A stretch of DNA of 64,000 nucleotides from Bradyrhizobium pachyrhizi (GTDB lineage Bacteria > Pseudomonadota > Alphaproteobacteria > Rhizobiales > Xanthobacteraceae): NCBI RefSeq assembly GCF_001189245.1, contig NZ_LFIQ01000051.1, positions 170,203 through 234,202 of the forward strand, written 5' to 3'. The first letter of the stretch is position 1. Each line of letters opens with the position of its first letter. A program made the translations under genes and the position numbers. The notes beneath the pieces were generated by a model that was given only the letters and a program-made list of their open reading frames with translations, was not told the DNA's origin and did no database searches. Positions 55,401-62,680 of this stretch are shown here, one piece after another.

Positions 55401-55839
55401 GGTTCGGGCTGCCGAAGCCGCGGATGAAGCGCTCGACCCACTCGAAACTGTCGACCATCGGCGTGCCGCTCGGCGTGGTGACGCCGAACGCCACCGCTTC
55501 GGCGCCGCTCTCGGCGCGGATCGTACCGAGCCGAGCGGCGATCTCGGTCAACGCCTCGTCCCACGACACCTCGATCCAACCCGGATCGGCGGCACCGCGC
55601 GGCCGGGTCCGCTTGAGCGGAACGGTCAGCCGGCGCGGGCTGGCGACGATTTCCGGCGCCGCTCTGCCCTTAGCGCAAAGCGCGCCGCCGGTCGGGTGGT
55701 TATTCAATACCTCCACACCGACAAGACGCCCGTCCTCGACCACGGTGACGGCACCGCAGCGCGAGCGACAAAGCGTGCAATAGCCGGGTAGCCGCTGTTT
55801 CACCGCCGTCTCACTTTCCGATCGCCCAATGTGACGCAT
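52402..55839 (-). CDS. Molybdopterin oxidoreductase fused to FAD/NAD(P)H reductase and 2Fe-2S ferredoxin domains
   Basis: A 1145-residue fusion. Residues 20-60 hold a 4Fe-4S site (C21, C24, C28, C55), then the molybdopterin catalytic domain with a candidate Mo-ligand Cys (C154 in VEICGWHKDYA), and a dinucleotide-binding domain at about 640-760. A flavin reductase part follows (about 775-1050; RAYSLTGSGD for FAD, LIFLAAGIGITPFISH for NAD(P)), then a plant-type 2Fe-2S ferredoxin domain (C1100, C1105, C1108, C1133). It has no signal peptide, so acts in the cytoplasm. The chain could move electrons between NAD(P)H and a substrate at Mo. The substrate is unknown. Confidence 0.88.
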   Translation of the reverse strand: MRHIGRSESETAVKQRLPGYCTLCRSRCGAVTVVEDGRLVGVEVLNNHPTGGALCAKGRAAPEIVASPRRLTVPLKRTRPRGAADPGWIEVSWDEALTEIAARLGTIRAESGAEAVAFGVTTPSGTPMVDSFEWVERFIRGFGSPNLIYAVEICGWHKDYAHALTFGRGIGFPDYDNADAIILWGHNPARTWLAQATRIADARRRGAKVVVVDPKPNGSGQQADLWLRIRPGADGALAMGAIRHLIVTGSFDADFVSAWTNGSLLVDRATGRFLRADALWPDGAPEAFVRLDASGAPVPCDTRYAPESCGQLRGALQVRTRDGGLIVAATAFELLVERAAPYTPSRVAELTWLPVEDVDAFNTLLARRPRLAYHSWTGVGQHTNATAIERTIATLYALTGACDRLGGNRWPVPPPTRALNDYNILSPEQQAKALGIAELPLGPPAKGWITARDFSRAVLDGEPYRVRALVAFGTNFVVSQGHSERNRAALNALEFQVHIDMFMNPTAESADFVLPASTPWERDALKIGFEITQEAVETVQFRPRMVEPVGEVKADYEIAAALALKLGMDDLFFGGDITAGWNYQLAPLGIGVEDLRDYPEGRRFPQIFRDEKYAAAREDRTVAGFATPTRRVELYSELMLGHGYDPLPDHVEPVGSPLTVAPDARFPLALSTAKSGWFVHSSYRHVASLRRKSPDPAVEISLQLAARRGLAEGDWAVVETHGGAVRLKVRLNAALDDRVVVAEFGWWEDCPPLGRERSATAGIHTRNINAVLHDDARDPVSGSVPLRAIVCDIRRDGVASRGLWSGQRRFTVGARRTEAANVIALNLLPLDGGPLPDFLPGQHVMVSLPGATEARAYSLTGSGDLPHALSIAVKGRFFNEAPSGDAPFFMPDRLHRLALGDEVMLEPPGGIFTPPLKGPRPLIFLAAGIGITPFISHLETLQRIAPQDRVGEILLLHGCRSSAEHPFAERLGELEAGIPGLKRVTFYSAPFAQDPIDSHSLRKGRVDLGQVKPLLARRPLVYICGSPDFVAAQIEAAVALGMPRFDIFAESFVSPPSVPSDLAPRTVRLAGSRQSFSWRPEQGTLLDAAGAAGVALPSGCRVGQCESCAVQVVDGEFTHLGPVDGSEGQCLACQAVPLTDLTLAL

Positions 55840-55855
55840 TTTTGTAATGCGTTAC
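55832..55855. promoter_or_regulatory. Inverted repeat at the start of the molybdopterin fusion gene
   Basis: Arms tgacgcatt (55832-55840) and aatgcgtta (55846-55854) are complementary except for one base, and overlap the start codon at 55837-55839. It lies in the divergent region with the GntR gene and could be a binding site for that regulator. Low confidence. Confidence 0.35.
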
Positions 55856-55946
55856 ACATTTACGTCATACGCTACCAGCCGCGTCAAGGCTAAGTAATAA
55901 TCAGGGACGAATCGGAGTTCCCAACGAGAGGCGGCCACGACCACCC

Positions 55947-56624
55947 ATGGACCAGAATTTGCGAGAACAGGTGCTGCAGCGGGTGCGGGCCGAGATCATT
56001 TCCGGGCAAAGCCTTCCGGGCACGATGTATTCGGTGCCGAGTCTCGCGGCGAGCCTCGGCGTCTCCTCGACGCCAGTGCGCGAGGCGCTGCTCGAGCTCA
56101 GCCGCGGCGGCCTGGTCGAGCCGATGCGCAACCGCGGCTTCAAGGTGGTCGAGCCGACGCTGACCGAGTTGCGCAACCTGTTCGACATGCGCGAAGTGCT
56201 CGAGCTGCACGCCGCCGTGCTGGTCGCCGCCAATCCGCCAAAGGATCTGGCAGTCGTGCGCGGCTGGGCCGACCAGATCGCCAAGGCCGTCGAGACCGAC
56301 GACGTCCAGCTCTATCTGGAAGCCGACCGCAACTATCATCGCGAGTTCATCGCGGCCGCCGGCAATGACCTGCTGACCGACACGGTGATGGGCCTGCGCG
56401 ACAAGATGCGGCTCTACGGCATCAGCTCCCGCGCGGGCCACGAGCGGCAGCAAGCGTCAGTGCCCGAACATTACCGGTTGATCGAGCTCGCGCTCGCCGG
56501 CGAGACCGAGGCGCTGACCGCCCTGCTCCGCACGCACATCCGCTCCTGGGAGCCGATCTTCGTCGATGCATTGCTGCGCTCGAAAGAGCATGCGCGCGAG
56601 CCCCTGCGGCAGGCCCGCGGCTGA
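55947..56624 (+). CDS. GntR-family (FCD-type) transcriptional regulator
   Basis: The 225-residue protein has an N-terminal winged helix (LREQVLQRVRAEIISGQSLP, then VPSLAASLGVSSTPVREALLELSRGGLVE) and an FCD ligand domain (about 85-205, with metal-ligand residues including the His in RNYHREF). It is divergent from the molybdopterin fusion gene and probably represses it. The ligand is likely a carboxylate, as is common for FCD regulators, but not determinable. Confidence 0.9.
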   Translation: MDQNLREQVLQRVRAEIISGQSLPGTMYSVPSLAASLGVSSTPVREALLELSRGGLVEPMRNRGFKVVEPTLTELRNLFDMREVLELHAAVLVAANPPKDLAVVRGWADQIAKAVETDDVQLYLEADRNYHREFIAAAGNDLLTDTVMGLRDKMRLYGISSRAGHERQQASVPEHYRLIELALAGETEALTALLRTHIRSWEPIFVDALLRSKEHAREPLRQARG

Positions 56625-56661
56625 TGCGGAGCGGAGGCAGATAGCCGGTCGTGATGACCGG

Positions 56662-57825
56662 CTAGTCCAGAATGCTCTTGTAGTGCTCCGAGAAGACATC
56701 GCGGCCGATGATCAGCCGCATCACCTCGGAGCTTCCTGCCAGTATTCGATTGACGCGCGCGTCGGTAAACATGCGGCTGATCGGATATTCATCCATGTAA
56801 CCTGCGCCGCCGCGCAACTGGACGCCAAGATCGAGCATCTTCCACTCGACCTCCGACGACATCATCTTGGCCTTGACGCCCATGTTGCTGGTCAGGCGTC
56901 CGGCATTGTGCTCGGCCACGCAGTGATCGACATAGACCTGCACGAGATCAATTTCGGCATCCATCTCCGCCATGCGGAACTGGGTGTTCTGCTGTTCGGC
57001 GAGCGGCCGGCCGAACAATTTGCGGTCCATCACGTAAGTGCGCGTGATGTCGAACGCCTTGCGGCCATTGGCGATCGATCCGACCGCGGAGATCAGCCGC
57101 TCCTCGGCAAGGCCTTCCATGAGATAGTAAAAGCCCCTGCCGGGTTATCCCAGCACATTGGCCTTGGGCACCTTCACATTGTTGAAGAAGAGTTCGGCAG
57201 TGTCCTGCGCCGGCATGCCCATCTTCTTGAGATTGCGGCCGCGCTCAAAACCTTCCATGCCGCGCTCGACGATCAGGAGCACCATGGCATGCTTCTTCTC
57301 GGCGCCCGCGAGCTTGGCCGCGACGATCACCACGTCGGAATTGATGCCGTTGGAAATATAGGTCTTCGAGCCATTGAGCAGGAAATGATCGCCCTTGTCT
57401 TCCGCCGTCGTCCGCATGCCGGCGAGGTCCGAGCCCGCGCCGGGCTCGGTCATCGCGATGGCCAGGATGGTCTCGCCGCTGACGCATTTGGGCAGGAACC
57501 GGTCGCGCTGCTCCTCGGTGCCGAAGCGTTTGAAGTAAGAACCGACCAAGCGGCTGTGCAGCGTGTTGAACCAGCCCTTGCAGCCCGAGCGCGCGGTCTC
57601 CTCGATGATGATCTGCTCATAGCGGAAATCCTCGTCGCCCATTCCGCCGTATTTTTCCTCGGGCCAGATCATCAGGAAGCCGAGGTCACCGGCCTTCTTG
57701 AACGCGCTGCGGTCGACGATGCCGGCTTCCCGCCACTCCTCCATGTGAGGCGTGATCTCGCTGGCGAGGAACTTGCGGTAGGAGTCGCGGAAAATGACCT
57801 GGTCTTCGGTAAAGCTGCGCATCAA
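56662..57825 (-). pseudogene. Acyl-CoA dehydrogenase interrupted by an in-frame stop
   Basis: One 388-codon frame encodes a full acyl-CoA dehydrogenase split by a single TAA at 57145-57147. The first part ends VPKANVLG and the rest resumes PGRGFYYLMEGLAEER in the same frame, with no indel. The first part has the FAD motif AIAMTEPGAGSDLAG and the second has the C-terminal QLRGGAGYMDEYPISR and YKSILD typical of the family. The stop falls between the middle beta domain and the C-terminal helices, so the truncated product would lack the catalytic base. Point mutation or sequencing error cannot be told apart here. Confidence 0.88.
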
Positions 57826-57944
57826 TCACCCAATAGCGCTCTCATGGAACCCCGCCGGCGCGCGGCGAAGCATCGGTAAAAAGTTTAGAGCGCCGGTTCT
57901 GCTGCAATCAAAACCGACGCTCCGTCATCGAAACAGGCGATGCC

Positions 57945-58712
57945 CTACTTGCCCTTCCAATTCGGCGCGCGTTTTTCCGCAAAGGCAGCCGCGCCCTCGC
58001 GGGCATCCTCGGATACGAAGACAGGACCGACGATCTCCTGCTGCCTCTTCCACATCTCATCTTCCGGCCAGAGCCGTGATTCGACGATCACCTGCTTGGA
58101 TGCCTTGACGGCGAGCGGGCCGTTGGCACCGATCGCTGCCGCGAGCTCAAGCGCGGCGTCGAGCGCCGGGCCATCGGTCACGCGATTGATGATGCCGAGT
58201 TGATAGGCGCGTTCGGCGCCGAAGAACTCGCCCGTCAATGCGAACTCCATCGCCACACGGAACGGCATCTGGCGCGGCATGCGGATCAGCCCGCCGGCCG
58301 CGGCCGCCAGCCCGCGCTTCACCTCGGGGATGCCGAACTTGGCGTTGCGGTTGGCGACGATCATGTCGCACGACAGCGCGATCTCCATCCCGCCGGCGAG
58401 CGCGTAGCCGTCGACGGCCGCGATCAGCGGCTTCTTCGGTGGCGCCTCGCTAAGGCCGGCGAAGCCGCGGCCGGGGATCGACGGCCGCTCGCCTTTCAGG
58501 AACCCCTTGAGGTCCATGCCCGAGCAGAATGTGCCGCCGGCGCCGGTGATGATGCCGACGCTCAGGGAATCGTCGGCGTCAAGCCGGTCGATCGCCGCGG
58601 CCACACCCTTGGAGAGGGCGAGGTTGGCCGCGTTCTTCGCTTCCGGCCGGTTCAGGGTGATGATCAGTATCGGTCCGCGGACTTCAGTGAGGACCGGGGT
58701 TTCTTCGGACAT
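57945..58712 (-). CDS. Enoyl-CoA hydratase/isomerase (crotonase family)
   Basis: The 255-residue protein has the crotonase oxyanion-hole motifs: TFCSGMDLKGF (near 60-70) and DGYALAGGMEIALSCD (near 100-115), and the Glu in KFGIPEVKRGLAAAAGG. It hydrates an enoyl-CoA or isomerises it in beta-oxidation-like degradation. It lies between the interrupted acyl-CoA dehydrogenase and the SDR gene on the same strand; the substrate chain is unknown. Confidence 0.9.
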   Translation of the reverse strand: MSEETPVLTEVRGPILIITLNRPEAKNAANLALSKGVAAAIDRLDADDSLSVGIITGAGGTFCSGMDLKGFLKGERPSIPGRGFAGLSEAPPKKPLIAAVDGYALAGGMEIALSCDMIVANRNAKFGIPEVKRGLAAAAGGLIRMPRQMPFRVAMEFALTGEFFGAERAYQLGIINRVTDGPALDAALELAAAIGANGPLAVKASKQVIVESRLWPEDEMWKRQQEIVGPVFVSEDAREGAAAFAEKRAPNWKGK

Positions 58713-58742
58713 CGTTGGTCTCCTGTTGCCGTGCGCAATTGC

Positions 58743-59525
58743 CTAGCGCGGGGCCATGCGGATGGCGCCGTCGAGACGGACGTCTTCACCGTTGAAGTAG
58801 CCATTGGTGATCATGGTCAGCGCCAAATGCGCATATTCCTCGGGCATGCCGAGACGCTTCGGGAACGGCACCGACGCGCTGAGCGCGGCCTTGACGTTCT
58901 CCGGGGCGCCCTGCAGCAGCGGGGTGTTGAAGATGCCCGGCAGGATGGTGTTAACGCGGATGCCTTCGGCCATCAGGTCGCGCGCGATCGGCAGGGTCAT
59001 GCCGACCACGCCGGCCTTCGAGGCAGAATAAGCCGCCTGCCCCATCTGGCCATCCTCGGCCGCGACCGACGCTGTGTTGACGACCGCACCGCGCTCGCCG
59101 TGCTCCAGCGGAGCCAGCGACAGCATGCCCTGCGCCGACTTGGCGATGCAACGGAAGGTGCCGACGAGGTTGATCTGGATGATGCGGTTGAAGGCGTCGA
59201 TCGGGAAGTGGGTGGGCTCGCCGGTCTTCTTGTCGCGGCCGGCGGTCTTCACCGCGTTGCCGGTGCCGGCGCAGTTCACCAGGATGCGCTCCTGGCCATG
59301 CGCAGCGCGGGCCTTGGCGAAGCCCGCATCGACCTGCTCGTCCGAGGTGACATCGACCTTGCAGAACACACCGCCGATTTCCTTGGCGATGGCCTCACCT
59401 TTCTCTTCGTTGAAGTCGAAGATCGCGACTTTCACGCCTTGCGCAGCCAGCGCGCGCGAGGTGGCAGCACCCAGGCCGGAAGCGCCGCCGGTGACGACGG
59501 CAGCGACCGATGAATCGAGTTTCAT
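58743..59525 (-). CDS. SDR-family 3-hydroxyacyl-CoA dehydrogenase (HSD10-like)
   Basis: The 260-residue short-chain dehydrogenase has the NAD motif TGGASGLGAATSRAL, the Asp acceptor in AIFDFNEEK, NCAG, a catalytic Ser in VNTASVAAEDGQ and the YSASK motif (AAYSASKAG). It resembles type II 3-hydroxyacyl-CoA dehydrogenases. It lies between hydratase and thiolase genes, so it likely oxidises the 3-hydroxyacyl-CoA in the same pathway. Confidence 0.9.
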   Translation of the reverse strand: MKLDSSVAAVVTGGASGLGAATSRALAAQGVKVAIFDFNEEKGEAIAKEIGGVFCKVDVTSDEQVDAGFAKARAAHGQERILVNCAGTGNAVKTAGRDKKTGEPTHFPIDAFNRIIQINLVGTFRCIAKSAQGMLSLAPLEHGERGAVVNTASVAAEDGQMGQAAYSASKAGVVGMTLPIARDLMAEGIRVNTILPGIFNTPLLQGAPENVKAALSASVPFPKRLGMPEEYAHLALTMITNGYFNGEDVRLDGAIRMAPR

Positions 59526-59543
59526 GGCAATATCCTTTCGCGA

Positions 59544-60794
59544 TCAGATGCGTTCGATGATGATGGCCGGCGCCATGCCGCCGGCGGCACACATGGTGAC
59601 CAGGCCATAGCGTCCGCCGCTGCGCTCGAGCTCGTCGAGCGCCGTGCCGATCAGGATCGATCCGGTGGCGCCGATCGGATGGCCGAGCGCGATCGAGCCG
59701 CCATTGATGTTGACCTTCTCGCGGTCCAGCTCGAGGTCGCGGATGAATTTCTCGGCGACGACCGCGAAGGCCTCGTTGATTTCCCAGACGTCGATGTCGT
59801 CCTTGGCCAGGCCGGCCTTGGCCAAAACCTTCTTGGCCGCCGGAACCGGCGCGTTGAGCATCAAGGTCGGATCGTCACCCTGATTGGCATAAGCTACGAT
59901 GCGGCCGCGCGGCTTGAGGCCGTGCTTCTCGGCATATGCCTTCGACGTGATCAGCACCGCGGCGGCGCCGTCCACCACGCCCGAGCTGTTGCCGGCATGA
60001 TGCACGCCCTTCCACTCGAGGTCCGGATAGCGGCGCTGGATCTGTTTCTTGAAGGTCACGCCGTTGCCGAGATCGAAATCGGCAAGCTGCTCGAAGCTCG
60101 GCTTCAGCGAAGCCAGTCCTTCGGCCGTGGTCTCGGGGCGCGGGAATTCTTCGCGATTGAGGGCAACGCTGCCGTCGTCGTTGAGGACGGGGATCACAGA
60201 CTTGGCAAAGCGGCCTTCATCGATGGCCCGCTTGGCGCGCTGCTGGCTCGTCAGCGCCAGGGCATCGCAGGCCTCGCGGCTGATTCCCTCGCGCGTGGCG
60301 ATGGCGTCGCCGCACACGCCCTGGTGCGACTGCGGATGAATCTCGTCGAGCGCCGGATTGCCCGACCCCATCATCCGCGCCGGCTGCCCGGCCTTGGAGC
60401 GCTCGGCTGCGAGGGTCTGTTGATAGCTCATCATCTCGGTGCCGCCGGCGATGACGCAATCTTCCATCCCCGACATCACGGACGCTGCCGCGAGGTTCAC
60501 CGACGTGATGCCGCCGCCGCAGAAACGATCCAGCGTCGTGCCGCTGGCGTTGATATCGTAGCCCGCCGCGAGCGCCGACATGCGTCCGAGATCGCCGCCC
60601 TGCTTGCCTTCCTGAGTCGATGTCGACCAGATGATGTCGTCGACGGTCGACGTATCGAGCTTGTTGCGCTCCTTGAGCGCGCCGAGCACCGTCGCGGCCA
60701 GATGCTGCGGATGCAGGTGCGACAGCGCCCCCTTGCCCGGCTTGCCGATGCCGCGCGGCGTGCGAACAGCGTCAATAATGTATGCTTCAGACAT
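59544..60794 (-). CDS. Acetyl-CoA C-acyltransferase (thiolase)
   Basis: The 416-residue thiolase has the nucleophilic Cys in DRFCGGGITSVN (C92), the His in ALGHPIGATGS and the second Cys in VTMCAAGGMAP (near 402). It cleaves 3-ketoacyl-CoA to acetyl-CoA and a shorter acyl-CoA. It heads the minus-strand beta-oxidation run (thiolase, SDR, hydratase, acyl-CoA dehydrogenase). Confidence 0.92.
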   Translation of the reverse strand: MSEAYIIDAVRTPRGIGKPGKGALSHLHPQHLAATVLGALKERNKLDTSTVDDIIWSTSTQEGKQGGDLGRMSALAAGYDINASGTTLDRFCGGGITSVNLAAASVMSGMEDCVIAGGTEMMSYQQTLAAERSKAGQPARMMGSGNPALDEIHPQSHQGVCGDAIATREGISREACDALALTSQQRAKRAIDEGRFAKSVIPVLNDDGSVALNREEFPRPETTAEGLASLKPSFEQLADFDLGNGVTFKKQIQRRYPDLEWKGVHHAGNSSGVVDGAAAVLITSKAYAEKHGLKPRGRIVAYANQGDDPTLMLNAPVPAAKKVLAKAGLAKDDIDVWEINEAFAVVAEKFIRDLELDREKVNINGGSIALGHPIGATGSILIGTALDELERSGGRYGLVTMCAAGGMAPAIIIERI

Positions 60795-60866
60795 GCGTTT
60801 CCCTTTGCTTCGGATGTTTCGTTAGCTTGCGCTCGTACCGATAGTCCCAACCGTTTCCGCGAGGCG

Positions 60867-61274
60867 TCAACGGTGTGGCGTCACTGCAAGCGGCTCGGCA
60901 ATTGAGTTGCGCTGATCTTCGAAGTACCCGAAGCGCGGCACCTGCCGGAGTTGCTGCTCGTCGGCGCAGACAGGCTTGTCGCAACCCTGCGCAAACAACG
61001 GCGCGCCGGGCGCGGCGGCGTGGGGACCGAGAGCATATTTCTGCTCTTGCGGCAGATAGATCAGCTGGCCGATCTGGGTGAGGGTCAGCGTGAGACGCGA
61101 GACCGTCGATCGCGGAAGACCACAGCGATCGGCGATTTCGCGATTTCCCAGGCGTATGCTTCGACCTTCGAAGCAACGCACGATGTCGAATGCGCGCGAC
61201 ACCACCTGGATCACGCGCCGGTTGTCCGTGCCGGCGGTCTCTTGCGCCATCAGTACCTCAGATCGACGTCCCAT
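60867..61274 (-). pseudogene. Truncated IclR-family regulator
   Basis: The 135-residue frame encodes an intact IclR helix-turn-helix (RAFDIVRCFEGRSIRLGNRE, then LPRSTVSRLTLTLTQIGQL) and the linker KYALGPHAAA. IclR proteins are about 250 residues, but here the effector domain is almost missing. The last 30 residues (RFGYFEDQRNSIAEPLAVTP) look like the far end of an effector domain, which suggests an internal deletion of over 100 codons. It lies upstream of the thiolase cluster, which it may once have controlled. Confidence 0.65.
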
Positions 61275-62080
61275 CGTTTACGCCTCACTCCTCATTTTCC
61301 ATACGGATGAACGAAGCCCACTCTGCTTCGGACGGCAGACGCCGATCCGCGACATCACGGCCAGGCGCGCATCGCTCGCGCGCCCGAACTGATGTGCGGG
61401 ATTTGGCGGCAGGGGTCCGCGGCGCGCACCGCGTGGGCGATTGCAGCGGTGCTGCACAGCTTGTTCCGGGATCGACGGTCTGACGCGATGGCCGGTCGCT
61501 CCGGCGTTCGGTCTGCCCGCGGTGATCACACCGACGTTGCGCTCGGCGAAGCGCGCGGCGGGCTCGGCAAGGTCATGCTCAGCCTGTTCGAGACCGCTGC
61601 GCACGGAATGCACGAACACCTGGTTTTCCAGCCAAGTGAAGCCGCGGCCGCGCGGGGCAAGCAGCTTCGGATGTCTCTGGCCGGCCAGCATCAGGCGGAT
61701 TCTTTCCCTAGGTTTTGGGCTTTAATTAATTGATTAATTAGTCAGGTGATTAAAGTGGGCGCTCTCCCCTGTCAACCGCCCTCGCCGCAGGGCGCCCCGC
61801 GCTCAGCCCGCACCTTCACCCCAACGCCTGTCAGCGCAGTGATCGCGGATCCGTCGTGGTGAACTTCGTCAAATTCAGACCGCGGCCGAGCGGCGATCGA
61901 AATTCCGCGCGAGATAGCGGACATGCCCCGACAATTCGCCAGCCGGTGCGAAGCGCACGCGCTAGCATGAGAGCAGGGATCAGGGAGCGGCGTGAGGAAG
62001 CAGGCAATAGCGGTTGTCGGAACAGACGCGACCGCTGGCCGGGATGACCGTTACGAGGGCGAACCTAAGCTATGAAAGCT
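61275..62080. other. Degenerate stretch without an intact gene
   Basis: No frame gives a believable protein. On the minus strand, about 61500-61680 faintly resembles a piece of a PF04392-type ABC binding protein (GFTWLENQ, then AARFAERNVGVITAG), but without start, order or length. An A+T-rich patch with ttaattaattgattaatta lies at 61721-61740. The region looks like decayed sequence beside the tRNA fragment. Confidence 0.45.
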
Positions 62081-62130
62081 TGGTGGGCGCACCAGGGCTC
62101 GAACCTGGGACCCGCTGATTAAGAGTCAGC
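62081..62130 (-). tRNA. 3' fragment of tRNA-Lys(CUU), likely attachment-site scar
   Basis: On the minus strand the 50 bases read as an anticodon arm (GCTGA stem, loop CTCTTAA with anticodon CTT, TCAGC stem), a T arm (CCAGG TTCGAGC CCTGG) and an acceptor 3' strand ending GCGCCCACCA. The acceptor 5' strand and D arm are absent; the sequence upstream of the anticodon stem does not fit a tRNA. Such 3' halves are typical att sites left by tRNA-targeting integrases. Confidence 0.8.
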
Positions 62131-62680
62131 CACGGGTTGAGAACAATCAATGACTTGCTGGTCGCACCACTGGGCTTATCCGACCGAAAATGGGCATTCG
62201 TCGCACGATCATAGTCAGCGCACTGCCTGATAAGGGCCATGAGCTGACATCAGACACTTATCCTGCTGGCCACGAAGCCGGGGACCGCCTCGTGGCGCAG
62301 ACAATTGATGTGTGTGTGTGTCAGAGATGTGAAACGGCTTGCGATAGTAGGAAGCAAAATCGAATTAGCTTCCTCGCGTTTCCAAAATCCTGTTCGGACA
62401 AGCGGCCTCCGTATCGGCGGGTACACGCGACCGGATATGTGAAGCCAGCAGAAGTCACACACGACAGCGCTTGCGCGCGGCGCCGGGGTTTTCTCTTTCT
62501 TGCTCCGCCGGGGTTTTCTCTTTCTTGCTCCACGGTTACGACCTCGCACGATCTCGTTCCCCATATGTTCACTTGGTGACGAGCAGTTTTTCGGCTGTTC
62601 TATCCACAACGCACCGCCACCGTGATTTTTTTTGCCGCTGCGGGCATGCCCGGTCCGCCAAACGGAAAATTAGGCGCAGC
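62131..62680. other. Island-edge region with a 25-base tandem repeat
   Basis: About 550 bases between the tRNA fragment and the exported-protein gene. It contains a gtgtgtgtgtg run near 62310 and a perfect tandem duplication of gccggggttttctctttctt plus gctcc at 62482-62531. A 129-codon open frame here (62190-62579) spans the repeat and resembles nothing known, so it is not called. Confidence 0.5.
62482..62531. repeat. Perfect 25-base tandem duplication
   Basis: The unit gccggggttttctctttctt followed by gctcc occurs twice head to tail (62482-62506 and 62507-62531). It is pyrimidine-rich and lies in the non-coding edge of the putative island. Confidence 0.9.

Noticed and set aside
52483..55791. 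1102-codon open frame antisense to the molybdopterin fusion gene
   Set aside because: It is Arg/His-rich and low-complexity as expected from antisense reading; the fusion gene on the other strand has clear cysteine motifs and domains.
62081..62173. Full tRNA-Lys gene
   Set aside because: Only the anticodon arm to CCA is present. No D arm or acceptor 5' strand that pairs with TGCGCCC is found upstream on the minus strand.
62190..62579. 129-codon open frame after the tRNA fragment
   Set aside because: It spans the 25-base tandem repeat and a GT run, lacks a ribosome-binding site and has no family likeness.
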